64,000 nucleotides of DNA from assembly GCA_947471985.1 (NCBI GenBank), contig CANIZL010000012.1, forward strand, positions 19,474 through 83,473, read 5' to 3'. Of this stretch, positions 49,401 to 58,161 are shown in pieces; position 1 is the stretch's first letter; the number at the start of each line of letters is the position of its first letter. The position numbers and the translations under genes are program-made. The DNA is from Verrucomicrobiota bacterium. Lineage in GTDB: Bacteria; Verrucomicrobiota; Verrucomicrobiia; Limisphaerales; UBA9464. The notes below the pieces were generated by a model, which worked only from the letters and a program-made list of their open reading frames with translations, made no database searches and was not told the origin of the DNA.

Positions 49401-50691
49401 ACTGATGCCGTTTCCGCCGAAGGTCGCGCAGATCGTTCAGGAATTTCAGCCAACCGGCCCGGGCTTCCTTGCCGAACTCGCGAAATTCCTCACCCAACGC
49501 TACGGCGTGATGGTAACGCCCGATGCGTGGACAGAAGACCTCGGACCGCAACACCTGCGTCCCCGCATTGAATTGCTGGCTCCGGACCGCAAGGTGCTCG
49601 CCACCGGCCGCGATCTTGCCGAACTCCGCCGCAAACTTCCGCCCGCCCCGACCGGCCCCGCAGCCGATCCGCCGGAGTGGCGCGCGGCGGTGCGCCAATG
49701 GGAACGCGGCGGACTCACCGGCTGGACCTTTGGCGACGTACCGGAGCGCATCACCGTGATCGAGGATTCGCGCTATCCGCTGTATGCCTGGCCGGGACTC
49801 GAACTGGAATCCGGCCACGTGAACCTCCGATTGTACCGCAGCCGCGACGCCAGCCATCGCGCCAGCCTGCCTGCCCTTCAACACCTCGTCGGCCACGCCC
49901 TCGGCAAGGAACTCGCGTGGCTCGAACGGGACCTGCGCCAGTTGGTCCGCTTCGCCCCGCTCTACGCCCCCCTCGGCCCCATCGACGAATTGCAGGACAG
50001 TGCGCTGGATCATTTGCGTCGACATCTCCTGCCAACGGCTGCGTTCCCCGTGCTCACCCAAGCCCGCTATCTCGGCGCCTTGGAGACCGCCCGCAACCAG
50101 CTCTCGGGACTGGTCTATTCGCTGGCGACGCACGTGGGCAATTGCCTGCAACTCTTCACGCAACTGCGCACCAAGCCCGGGGCGCTCGCCGGCCCTGCGG
50201 CCACCGCCAAGGCGGCCAAGGCAACCGCCCCGGCAGCCCGATTGAATGACTTCAGCAAATTGACGCTCCCCCTGCCCAAACCCGCGGGTGCCGGCGCGCT
50301 TCCCGGACCGGCCGTCGGCCCGGGCGGACACTGGCTGGCCGCCGAACTCGCGGCACTCATGCCCCGGCGTTTTCTGGATCCCCTGCCGCACGCACAACTC
50401 CCCCACCTGCACCGCTACCTCAAGGCGCTGCTGACTCGAGCGGAACGGGCCGCCAATAATCCATTGAAGGATCAGGAACGCGCCCGCCAGGTCGCCCCGT
50501 ATCAGGAGGCCTGGCGACTCCATCAAACCACGCCGCCGAAATCCGACGGCGCCCGCGCCGCCCTCGCCGAATACCGCTGGCTGGTGGAGGAATACAAGGT
50601 CTCGGTCTTCGCCCAGGAACTGGGCACCGCCCAACCGGTTTCTCCCAAACGCCTCGACCAGCAACTCGATCGCATCCGCCTGCTTGGCTGA
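46483..50691 (+). CDS. hrpA: ATP-dependent RNA helicase HrpA (DEAH box, DUF3418 C-terminus)
   Basis: [73 protein letters not shown]; 1402 aa. Confidence 0.95.
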   Translation: [1402 protein letters not shown]

Positions 50692-50744
50692 GCCGCCGTG
50701 CGAATATTTCAGTTCGCCGCCGCGCGATTTGCCGACGAGCCTTT

Positions 50745-51464
50745 TTGGCCAACATGAACAACGCACCCGAGTTCTCCGGCAGCGGTGACCCGATCTACCG
50801 CCACACGCCGCCCGCCACGCCCGCGCCAATCGCCATCGGGGATTCCGAAAACATCGTACGAATCACCCGGCATATCGAGACCCACCTCGGTCCGGTAACC
50901 ACGGTCTTTCATGAACTCGTCTCCACGGACGTGCACATCGATGTCCACATCGTGGCACCCACGGCGGAGCGTCCATTTTACACGCTGGTCACCTCCGGCA
51001 TGAGCGATCGGGCCATGACCGTGCCGACCGGCGCCGAGCACCTGGCCTACGCGGAATTGGCCTTGTGCCTGCCGCCCGACTGGCCCATGACGGAGGCCGA
51101 CTGGCAGGACGAAAACAACTACTGGCCCATCCGGGCCCTGAAAACGCTGGCCCGTTTTCCCCACGAATACCAAACGTGGCTCTGCCTGGATCACACCGTA
51201 CCGCACGGAAATCCCGCGACTCCCTACGCCCCTGACTGCCCCTTTTCCTGTGCCCTGCTGAGCACGGCCAACACGGCGCCCTTGGAATTCGCCACCCTGG
51301 TCCTGAGCCCGCAAAAGACCATCTACTTCTTCGGCGTTGTCTTCATCTATCCGGAGGAATTGCAATTCAAGCTGGAATCCGGCGCCGAGCCGCTGGTGGA
51401 AGCGCTGGAAACCATGGGCCACTGCGAACTGGTCGATCTCGCCCGCGAAAGCGTCATCGAATAG
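50745..51464 (+). CDS. Suppressor of fused (SUFU) domain protein
   Basis: HIETHLGPVTTVFHELVSTDVHIDVHIVAPTAERPFYTLVTSGMSDRAMTVP, YAELALCLPPDWP; start could be 50754. Confidence 0.85.
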   Translation: MANMNNAPEFSGSGDPIYRHTPPATPAPIAIGDSENIVRITRHIETHLGPVTTVFHELVSTDVHIDVHIVAPTAERPFYTLVTSGMSDRAMTVPTGAEHLAYAELALCLPPDWPMTEADWQDENNYWPIRALKTLARFPHEYQTWLCLDHTVPHGNPATPYAPDCPFSCALLSTANTAPLEFATLVLSPQKTIYFFGVVFIYPEELQFKLESGAEPLVEALETMGHCELVDLARESVIE

Positions 51465-51488
51465 GTGGGCCGCAAGGCCGAGAGTGTT

Positions 51489-52658
51489 TCAGCGCCCCAC
51501 CGCGCGCAGCGACGACGGAAAGCCGGGGACCGGAATACGCTCATAGTTCGTCCCCACGCGCCCGCGCCGGATCGGGTATAATCGCAGTTCCCGATCCGGA
51601 TGGCTTTGCACGATCAAGGTCCGTCCGTCCGGCGAAAAGGCCACGCCTTCCGGGATGCGTCCCACCGCCAGTGTCTGCGTGCGGACGAAGTGATCCTTTT
51701 GCCGCGTCAGGATCACCAATTGCCCGTGATCCGTGTAGCCCTTGCTGCCCGGTGCCTGATTGGAACCGTTCATCAGTATCACCGCGATCAGGCGGCCGTC
51801 CGGACTCACTTCCAGCGTCTCCGGACTCGCACCCAACGGCACAAAATCCACCGTACGAAACTCATCCCCGTCGCGCCGGATCACTGTCAGGGCATCCGTA
51901 TCCGTGCCGTTGCCCGAACCCTGTCCCGCCGTCAGGACGAAGCGTCCATCGGGCGTGAACACCACCCGATACGGCCGGCCATACGTCGAGATGCGCCGCT
52001 CCTGTACGGTCAGCGTACCCGCGTCACACCGCAGTAAGCGCAAGTGGGACGCCTCGCGGACACTCGCCAGCGCCCAGCGATTGTCCGGGCTGATCGCCAC
52101 GTCCGACACTTCGTTGGTCGACACCGTGAAGGTCACCGTCTCCGCCGGCACCACGGAACGGCCCCGCAGATTCAGGCGCGTCACCGATCCCCCCGCGCGA
52201 TTGGCCACCAGCGCGAACGTGCCGTCCGACGCCACTGAAAGCCCGCTCGGCTGTAAACCCGCTTCCACGTCGGCGAGGAATTGGGGCGGCGTGACACTCA
52301 GATCCAGCACGTGTATTCCGCGATGCGGCCGCCATTTCCCGGGTTGCTCCGGATCCAGGCGAACCGAGTCCGCAATCAATGCCAGTTGTCCGTCCGGGGT
52401 AAAAGCGATGTTCGACGGTGGTCCGAGCACCGTGTTGGAGACGTTGGTCAGATGCAGGACCTGCGGTGGTCGCGACGCGAAGTTCAGCAACGTCAGGCTG
52501 TCCGGCCCTGCGCCCGGCACGACCCGCGTGACACCCGTCGCAAGATCCAGCTTGGCTTCGTTGCCGGACAGGACCCACGGCGTCGGCGCCGCCAGGACCG
52601 AAACACCCACCACCAAACCGGCCGCCCGGAGCGCGGACCGCAAACAAGGGAGGAACAT
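51489..52658 (-). CDS. Secreted YncE/lactonase-like beta-propeller protein
   Basis: Signal peptide [25 protein letters not shown], propeller motifs ([55 protein letters not shown]). Confidence 0.72.
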   Translation of the reverse strand: MFLPCLRSALRAAGLVVGVSVLAAPTPWVLSGNEAKLDLATGVTRVVPGAGPDSLTLLNFASRPPQVLHLTNVSNTVLGPPSNIAFTPDGQLALIADSVRLDPEQPGKWRPHRGIHVLDLSVTPPQFLADVEAGLQPSGLSVASDGTFALVANRAGGSVTRLNLRGRSVVPAETVTFTVSTNEVSDVAISPDNRWALASVREASHLRLLRCDAGTLTVQERRISTYGRPYRVVFTPDGRFVLTAGQGSGNGTDTDALTVIRRDGDEFRTVDFVPLGASPETLEVSPDGRLIAVILMNGSNQAPGSKGYTDHGQLVILTRQKDHFVRTQTLAVGRIPEGVAFSPDGRTLIVQSHPDRELRLYPIRRGRVGTNYERIPVPGFPSSLRAVGR

Positions 52659-52789
52659 GGGCGCAGCTTGGCGCACCGCCCTCGACCCGGGCAACGACAA
52701 CCGATGGCGCGCCGGCGCCGACACACGAACCATCTTCGCGTCCGCGGGTTTCGCCCGATACGTTGCCGCCCTCGTATCGCACTTATCGC

Positions 52790-54082
52790 ATGGTCCCACG
52801 TCCCTCGCCCCCACGCCTCCGCCTCCGCCTCAGTCCGACGGCGGAACAAATCGTCCGCAGCGGACATCCCTGGGTCTACAGCGACAGCCTCCGCGAGTTG
52901 AACCGGGCCGGGATCGCCGGCGAACTGGCCGTCATCTACGACCGGCAGGATCGTTTCCTCGCGCTGGGATTCTTTGATCCGGATTCACCCATCCGCCTGC
53001 GGATCCTGCACACCGGCAAACCCGTCACCGTGAATGCCGAATTCTGGCGCCAACGCCTCGCGGCCACACTGGCGCGACGCGCGGGATTGTTCGGCCCGGA
53101 CACCGATGGCTATCGGTGCATCAACGGCGAATCCGACGGCTGGCCCGGTCTGGTGCTGGACCGCTACGCCGACACCTATGTGCTGAAGCTCTATGCGACG
53201 CCCTGGCTGGCCCCCGTGGCTTGGGCGCGCACGCCGACGGAAGGCACCCCCGCCCCGTTGGATCTCTCCCTCGTCTCACTCATCGTCGAGCAACTCAAAC
53301 CGGCCCGCCTCATCCTGCGCCTGAGTCGAAACCTGCAGGACGCCGCCGCACCGCTCGGTCTCGCCGACGGCCAGGAGTTGCTGCCGCCCGCCAATCTGGA
53401 CGCCGGCCAACCGGCCGAACCCCCTGCGCCGTCCGTGCATTTCCACGAGGACGGCCTGGAATTTGAAGCGGAGGTCGTCCGCGGTCAGAAAACCGGTTTC
53501 TTTCTCGATCAACGGGAGAACCGGCGGCGGATCGGCGAACTGGCGGCCGGCGCCGAGGTCTTGAATGCCTTCAGTTTCAGTGGCGGCTTCTCCCTGCACG
53601 CCGCCCGCGGCGGCGCCCGGAGCGTGGCGGATCTCGACATCTCCCTGGTGGCCCTGCAATCCGCCCAACGAAATTTCTCCTTCAACCAAAACCACGCTCG
53701 CGTGGCCGCCGCACGGCACGAGCAAATCCAGGCCGATGCCTTCGAGTGGCTCGCCACCGGACCGCGCCGGACGTTTGATTGTGTCATCTGCGATCCGCCG
53801 TCGCTGGCCCGACGCGAGTCCGAACGGGCCGGAGCGATCCAGGCCTACGGCAAGCTGGCCGCCACCAGTGTGGCGCGGGTACGTCCTGGTGGCGTGCTGC
53901 TCGCCGCCAGTTGTTCGGCGCACGTGTCCACCGAGGAGTTTCTCGGGGTGGTGCGAAGGGCCGTGCGACAGAGCGGTCGAACCGCCGAGGAAATGGCCAC
54001 CACCGCCCACGCCCCGGATCATCCCGCCACCTTCCCCGAAGCGCAGTACCTGAAGGGCATCTACTTCCGCCTGCGGAACTGA
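52790..54082 (+). CDS. rlmI: Class I SAM-dependent rRNA methyltransferase, RlmI family
   Basis: N-terminal PUA-like [73 protein letters not shown]. Confidence 0.88.
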   Translation: MVPRPSPPRLRLRLSPTAEQIVRSGHPWVYSDSLRELNRAGIAGELAVIYDRQDRFLALGFFDPDSPIRLRILHTGKPVTVNAEFWRQRLAATLARRAGLFGPDTDGYRCINGESDGWPGLVLDRYADTYVLKLYATPWLAPVAWARTPTEGTPAPLDLSLVSLIVEQLKPARLILRLSRNLQDAAAPLGLADGQELLPPANLDAGQPAEPPAPSVHFHEDGLEFEAEVVRGQKTGFFLDQRENRRRIGELAAGAEVLNAFSFSGGFSLHAARGGARSVADLDISLVALQSAQRNFSFNQNHARVAAARHEQIQADAFEWLATGPRRTFDCVICDPPSLARRESERAGAIQAYGKLAATSVARVRPGGVLLAASCSAHVSTEEFLGVVRRAVRQSGRTAEEMATTAHAPDHPATFPEAQYLKGIYFRLRN

Positions 54083-54105
54083 AGTAACTTCCCTCCGCGT
54101 CAGCA

Positions 54106-54347
54106 GTCGCGGCAGCGTCTTGGACTGCGGTTGTCTCGACCGCTTTGGAATCGAGCGTCACGACACCGAAAGCGTACGAAAAAACTGCAATCCTCGCCCG
54201 TTGGTAATTTTGGCGCCCGTCCGGCTCGTACGTTGGATCTCCAAAGCGGCAGAGGACGGCCGCAGTCCAAAACCTGGCGGATCTTCCCCGCCGCATGCCC
54301 CGTCGCGGGAGCGTCTTGGACTGCGGTTGTCCGCTACCGCTTTGGAA
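54106..54347. repeat. Three copies (direct, inverted, direct) of a ~45 bp repeat
   Basis: 54106-54150 GTCGCGGCAGCGTCTTGGACTGCGGTTGTCTCGACCGCTTTGGAA; inverted 54239-54280; 54302-54347 GTCGCGGGAGCGTCTTGGACTGCGGTTGTCCGCTACCGCTTTGGAA. Confidence 0.88.
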
Positions 54348-54436
54348 TGACGTGCGACCGGACCCAAGGCCTCGATGAGAAACTGCCAGCCCCGCCCGCC
54401 GGAGACTCGTCATTTCGCCGCCCCCCGGAATCACGC

Positions 54437-55243
54437 CTATCCACGCGCCGCCAGGATCCCCGCAAAAAATTTCAAACTGTCCGCAAGGTGCTCCTCCCAA
54501 TACGGCCACTCGTGGCCCCCGGGGAACTCCGTATAGCCGTGCGGGATCCCCGCCGTCGTGAGGTCCGCGTGCAAGGCCCGGTTTTCCGCCAGCAGGAAAT
54601 CCTCCGTCCCGCAATCAAAGCGAAACGGCGGGAGCGCGGCACCGGTTCGCCGCAGCAAATCCTTCAAGGATCGATGCGACGACGCGGTTTCAATCCCTTC
54701 CATCCCGGGCGTTCGAACCCGGTCCAGTTGATCGATATGCGTCGCCGAGGAATGTCCGCTCGCGCCGGCAAAGCGCTTCGGGTATTTCGCCGCGAGACTG
54801 AGCGCCCCGAATCCCCCCATGCTGAGTCCGGCAATGAAGATCGGCGAGGCCGCGGTGACCGCCGATTCCGCCAGGGCCACGGTCGCGGGCACATCGTCCA
54901 CGATCCAGCGCTCGAAATCCCGCGTCGGTTGCGGCACGTAGGCCGACCCTTCGCCCCAGAGGCCATCACTCGGCATGGCCAGAATCATCGGCGGAATCTT
55001 CCCGGCAGCGATCAATCGCGCGGCCGTCCGGTGCGCGCCGCCGCGCCAGGCCCAGCCCCAGTGCGAGCCGTAAACGCCGTGCAGCAAAACCACCAGCGGC
55101 ACCGCCGACACCTCGCGTGCCGACGGCGGGACATACACGGCAATGTCTCCGCGGCCGCGCAGACGCGGCGTCGTGATGGTCAGCAGACGCAACCCGTCCG
55201 CCTCAAAACGCGGATCGGAAACTTCCAGATGCAAGAGCGACAT
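54437..55243 (-). CDS. Esterase D/Fes-type alpha/beta hydrolase
   Basis: VPLVVLLHGVYGSHWGWAWRGGAH, FIAGLSMGGFGALSLAAKYP, FPGGHEWPYWEEHL. Confidence 0.85.
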   Translation of the reverse strand: MSLLHLEVSDPRFEADGLRLLTITTPRLRGRGDIAVYVPPSAREVSAVPLVVLLHGVYGSHWGWAWRGGAHRTAARLIAAGKIPPMILAMPSDGLWGEGSAYVPQPTRDFERWIVDDVPATVALAESAVTAASPIFIAGLSMGGFGALSLAAKYPKRFAGASGHSSATHIDQLDRVRTPGMEGIETASSHRSLKDLLRRTGAALPPFRFDCGTEDFLLAENRALHADLTTAGIPHGYTEFPGGHEWPYWEEHLADSLKFFAGILAARG

Positions 55244-55451
55244 GTCGTTAGCCCAGCTCCCGGTCCCCCGGGGTGATGCGGCCCGAGGCTAGTGGGTCCC
55301 TCCCCCACCGCCAAGCCCGCCGGATCCAAGCGCACTGGAGGCTCGACCGCTCCCGGCCCCGGACATCCCCGCCGGAATCCCCTTGCCCCGGCAACGGTCT
55401 TTCGGCTACGCACCGGGATTCCCCGGTCCGGATGCCGGTCGGAAATCGCGC

Positions 55452-56900
55452 ATGCTGTTCAACTCGTGGTCCTTTGCGGTCTTTCTGCCGGTGGTGTTCC
55501 TGCTCCACTACGTCGGACGGCGTGTGGGCTGGCAGGTGGGCATTCTGACGCTGGCCAGCTTCGCCTTCTACGGCTGGAAGGATCCCCGGTTGCTGCCGCT
55601 CTTGTTGATTTCCACCCTGGTCAACGGCGTCGCCGCCCAGATCATCCTGACCCCGACGCGGCCGCTCGCCACCCGCCGACGCGCCTTCCTGGCCGGCCTC
55701 GCCTTCAATCTTAGCGCCCTCGGTTTCTTTAAATACGCCCCCCTGATTGGACCGCTGATCCTGCGCGGCACCACCACAGAGTCCCTGGCGGAGGCCATTC
55801 CCCTGCCGATCGGCATTTCTTTCTACACGTTTCAGGGCATCAGCCTGGTGTGCGAAGCCTGGTGGTGCCGGGATCGCGGCATTCCAGGCCTGGCCGTACC
55901 GCCCGCCGGAGCCCCGCTCGGAGTGCGCGGGTGGTTCCACGCCAAAGTCTGGTTTTTTAAGGCGTTTTTCCCCCAACTCGTCGCCGGTCCCATCGTCAAG
56001 GCGCAGGAATTCCTCCACCAAATCGGACCCAAGTCCTTCGCACACATCGATTGGGATGGCGCCGCGCGAAAGCTGGCCCTCGGTTTCTTCCTGAAGATGG
56101 TCGTCGCCGACAACCTCAAGGAAGGCACGGGCATCCTGAAGTACCCGGAGTTCACCCAACTGCCCTGGCCCAATCTGGTCCTGCTCCTTTACGGGTATTC
56201 CTTCCAGCTCTACGCGGATTTCGCGGGGTATTCCTACATCGCCCAGGGCCTGGCCAAACTCTTTGGGTACACCCTGCCGGATAATTTCCACCATCCGTAC
56301 CTCGCGGCCAGCCTCACGGAATTCTGGCGGCGCTGGCACCTCTCCCTTTCTTCCTGGTTGCGGGAATACCTCTACATCCCGCTGGGGGGGAATCGGCATG
56401 GCGAAGGCCGGACCTATTTCAATCTCTTCCTCGTGATGTTCCTCGGCGGGCTCTGGCACGGGCCCGCCTGGAGCTTCGCCATCTGGGGCACGGCGCACGG
56501 CATCGGGCTGGCCCTCGAGCGTTGGACCGGTCTGGGGCGTCACGTCACCGAAAAGCCAAAGTGGACCTTGGTCCACATCGCCCGGGTGGTGCTCACGTTC
56601 CATGTCGTGTCCGCCTTGTGGTTGCTGTTCCAACTGAAGGAATTTTACCACGTGATCCGGTTCGCCCAGGCTTTTTTCACCGCGCCGTTTGGGCTGGAAC
56701 GGCAACTTTCTTACGTGCTGGTACTGTTCTCCCTGCCCGTCATTGCGCAACACCTCTGGTCGGCCGCCGGGCACCGGGTCGGCGGACCGGGCCGGTTCCG
56801 CGCCGGCAGTCCGTGGGAAACGGCAGCCTACGCCCTGATGGTCGCGCTCGTCGTGGTCAACGCCGGCGGGCCCGGCGATTTCATCTACTTCCAGTTCTAA
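55452..56900 (+). CDS. MBOAT family O-acyltransferase (AlgI-like)
   Basis: MLFNSWSFAVFLPVVFLLHY, LPIGISFYTFQGIS, SFQLYADFAGYSYIAQGLAKLFGY, FWRRWHLSLSSWLREYLYIPLGGNR, GLWHGPAWSF. Confidence 0.95.
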   Translation: MLFNSWSFAVFLPVVFLLHYVGRRVGWQVGILTLASFAFYGWKDPRLLPLLLISTLVNGVAAQIILTPTRPLATRRRAFLAGLAFNLSALGFFKYAPLIGPLILRGTTTESLAEAIPLPIGISFYTFQGISLVCEAWWCRDRGIPGLAVPPAGAPLGVRGWFHAKVWFFKAFFPQLVAGPIVKAQEFLHQIGPKSFAHIDWDGAARKLALGFFLKMVVADNLKEGTGILKYPEFTQLPWPNLVLLLYGYSFQLYADFAGYSYIAQGLAKLFGYTLPDNFHHPYLAASLTEFWRRWHLSLSSWLREYLYIPLGGNRHGEGRTYFNLFLVMFLGGLWHGPAWSFAIWGTAHGIGLALERWTGLGRHVTEKPKWTLVHIARVVLTFHVVSALWLLFQLKEFYHVIRFAQAFFTAPFGLERQLSYVLVLFSLPVIAQHLWSAAGHRVGGPGRFRAGSPWETAAYALMVALVVVNAGGPGDFIYFQF

Positions 56901-56903
56901 GCC

Positions 56904-57806
56904 ATGGCCGCCGACCTTTCCTCTGGTTCCCCCGCCGCTGCCGCGCCCCCGCCGGCCCGGCATCGGCAGGCCCGGCAAATCGTGGTGGGCGCGCTGCTGG
57001 TGCTGCTGGTCTGGCGCGGGTGTCTGGCGTGGTTTCCGTGGCGGGCCGATTTTGGCGAAGACAATTATCAGCAAAATCTCCTGCGAATTGAGACTTTCCA
57101 TCGCCAGATCCACCGCGGTGCCCCCCCCGCCGCCGTCCTCGCCGGCACATCGGTCGCCGGCCGCCTTCTGCCCGCCTTTTTCGCGGACACTCCGCTCGCC
57201 GGACTGGTGAATCTGGGACTGGATGGCGCCGCCCCGGCCTTCCCCTTGGAATTGTTGCTACGCGAAACCCAGGTGCCCCGGACCGTCTTTCTGGAGACCT
57301 TTCTGCTCCACAAGGATCCCGCGACCAATGAAACCTTGATCCGCGAAAGTCTGGATTCGCCCAGCGGCCGATTGGCCGCGGCTGATCGTCTTTTCCACAC
57401 CGAAACCCGACCGACTGCCCTGCTCTACTCCGCCTTGAAACGGGGTCGGGACGCGGCCGCAACCGGTCGCCCCGCTCCAATTCAAGCGCCCTATCGGACC
57501 AACGCCCCCTCCAACGTTGCCCTCCAACGGATCACGCACGCCATTCAGCAATTGCAGGCCCGCGGCAGCACCGTCGTCCTGGTCGACATTCCAGTGGGTA
57601 AAGACTGGCCGCCCGGACCCAATCTGGGTGAGCCGACCGCCTCGCTCTTGATGAACTCCCTGAAGCTGCCGCGCCTCGATTGCCGGGCGGCGCTGCAGTC
57701 CCAGGGCATCGAACCGCGTTTCACCGACGGCGTGCACCTCGACGCCGCCAGCGCCCGCGAAGTGGCTCAAGCCTTGGCCCGCCTGACCCCGCCGCCCCGG
57801 CCATAA
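56904..57806 (+). CDS. Membrane-anchored SGNH-hydrolase-like protein, probable O-acetylation partner of MBOAT
   Basis: N-terminal TM, AVLAGTSVAGRLLPAFF, DGVHLDAASAREVA; 3 bp downstream of MBOAT gene. Confidence 0.68.
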   Translation: MAADLSSGSPAAAAPPPARHRQARQIVVGALLVLLVWRGCLAWFPWRADFGEDNYQQNLLRIETFHRQIHRGAPPAAVLAGTSVAGRLLPAFFADTPLAGLVNLGLDGAAPAFPLELLLRETQVPRTVFLETFLLHKDPATNETLIRESLDSPSGRLAAADRLFHTETRPTALLYSALKRGRDAAATGRPAPIQAPYRTNAPSNVALQRITHAIQQLQARGSTVVLVDIPVGKDWPPGPNLGEPTASLLMNSLKLPRLDCRAALQSQGIEPRFTDGVHLDAASAREVAQALARLTPPPRP

Positions 57807-58086
57807 GGCTCCGCTCGGAGTCCGGGAATCGATTCTCCCCCAAGCGGGTTCGCGAACCCTCCCCAGCGACTGCGCCAACGTGCGCCAAGCTGCGCCACCG
57901 GGCACCTCCGTCCCGAACCGTTCCGGCGCACTCTCCGGGAGCGGCCGCAGACTCGAGCGCACCCGAAAACGACGAACCATAGCCCGCCTCCGCCCGGGCC
58001 AAAAGTTCCTGGCCGATCAAGGTTCGGCCCCGCCCACACGGCGCCCCGGATCGCGCCGCGCCCCTCACATGATTGACCGAACCGTC

Positions 58087-58116
58087 TTTGACGCTTCCGG
58101 ACCGTGTTCCTAGTAT
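58087..58116 (+). promoter_or_regulatory. Candidate sigma-70-type promoter upstream of secA
   Basis: TTTGAC - 18 bp - TAGTAT, 45 bp before secA ATG. Confidence 0.4.
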
Positions 58117-58161
58117 GCTCCTTGGTCTTCAGGTCCAAAAGCTGCTGAAGCCCGTTAACGC

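Noticed and set aside
47161-50829. 1222 aa minus-strand ORF opposite hrpA
   Set aside because: Shadow ORF of high-GC codon usage; the + strand encodes an unambiguous HrpA, and the antisense translation has no recognisable domain.
54131-55276. 381 aa plus-strand ORF through the repeats and opposite the esterase
   Set aside because: Composed of translated repeat units plus antisense of a clear alpha/beta hydrolase gene.
55248-57113. 621 aa minus-strand ORF opposite the MBOAT gene
   Set aside because: Antisense to MBOAT/SGNH genes with strong family motifs on the + strand.
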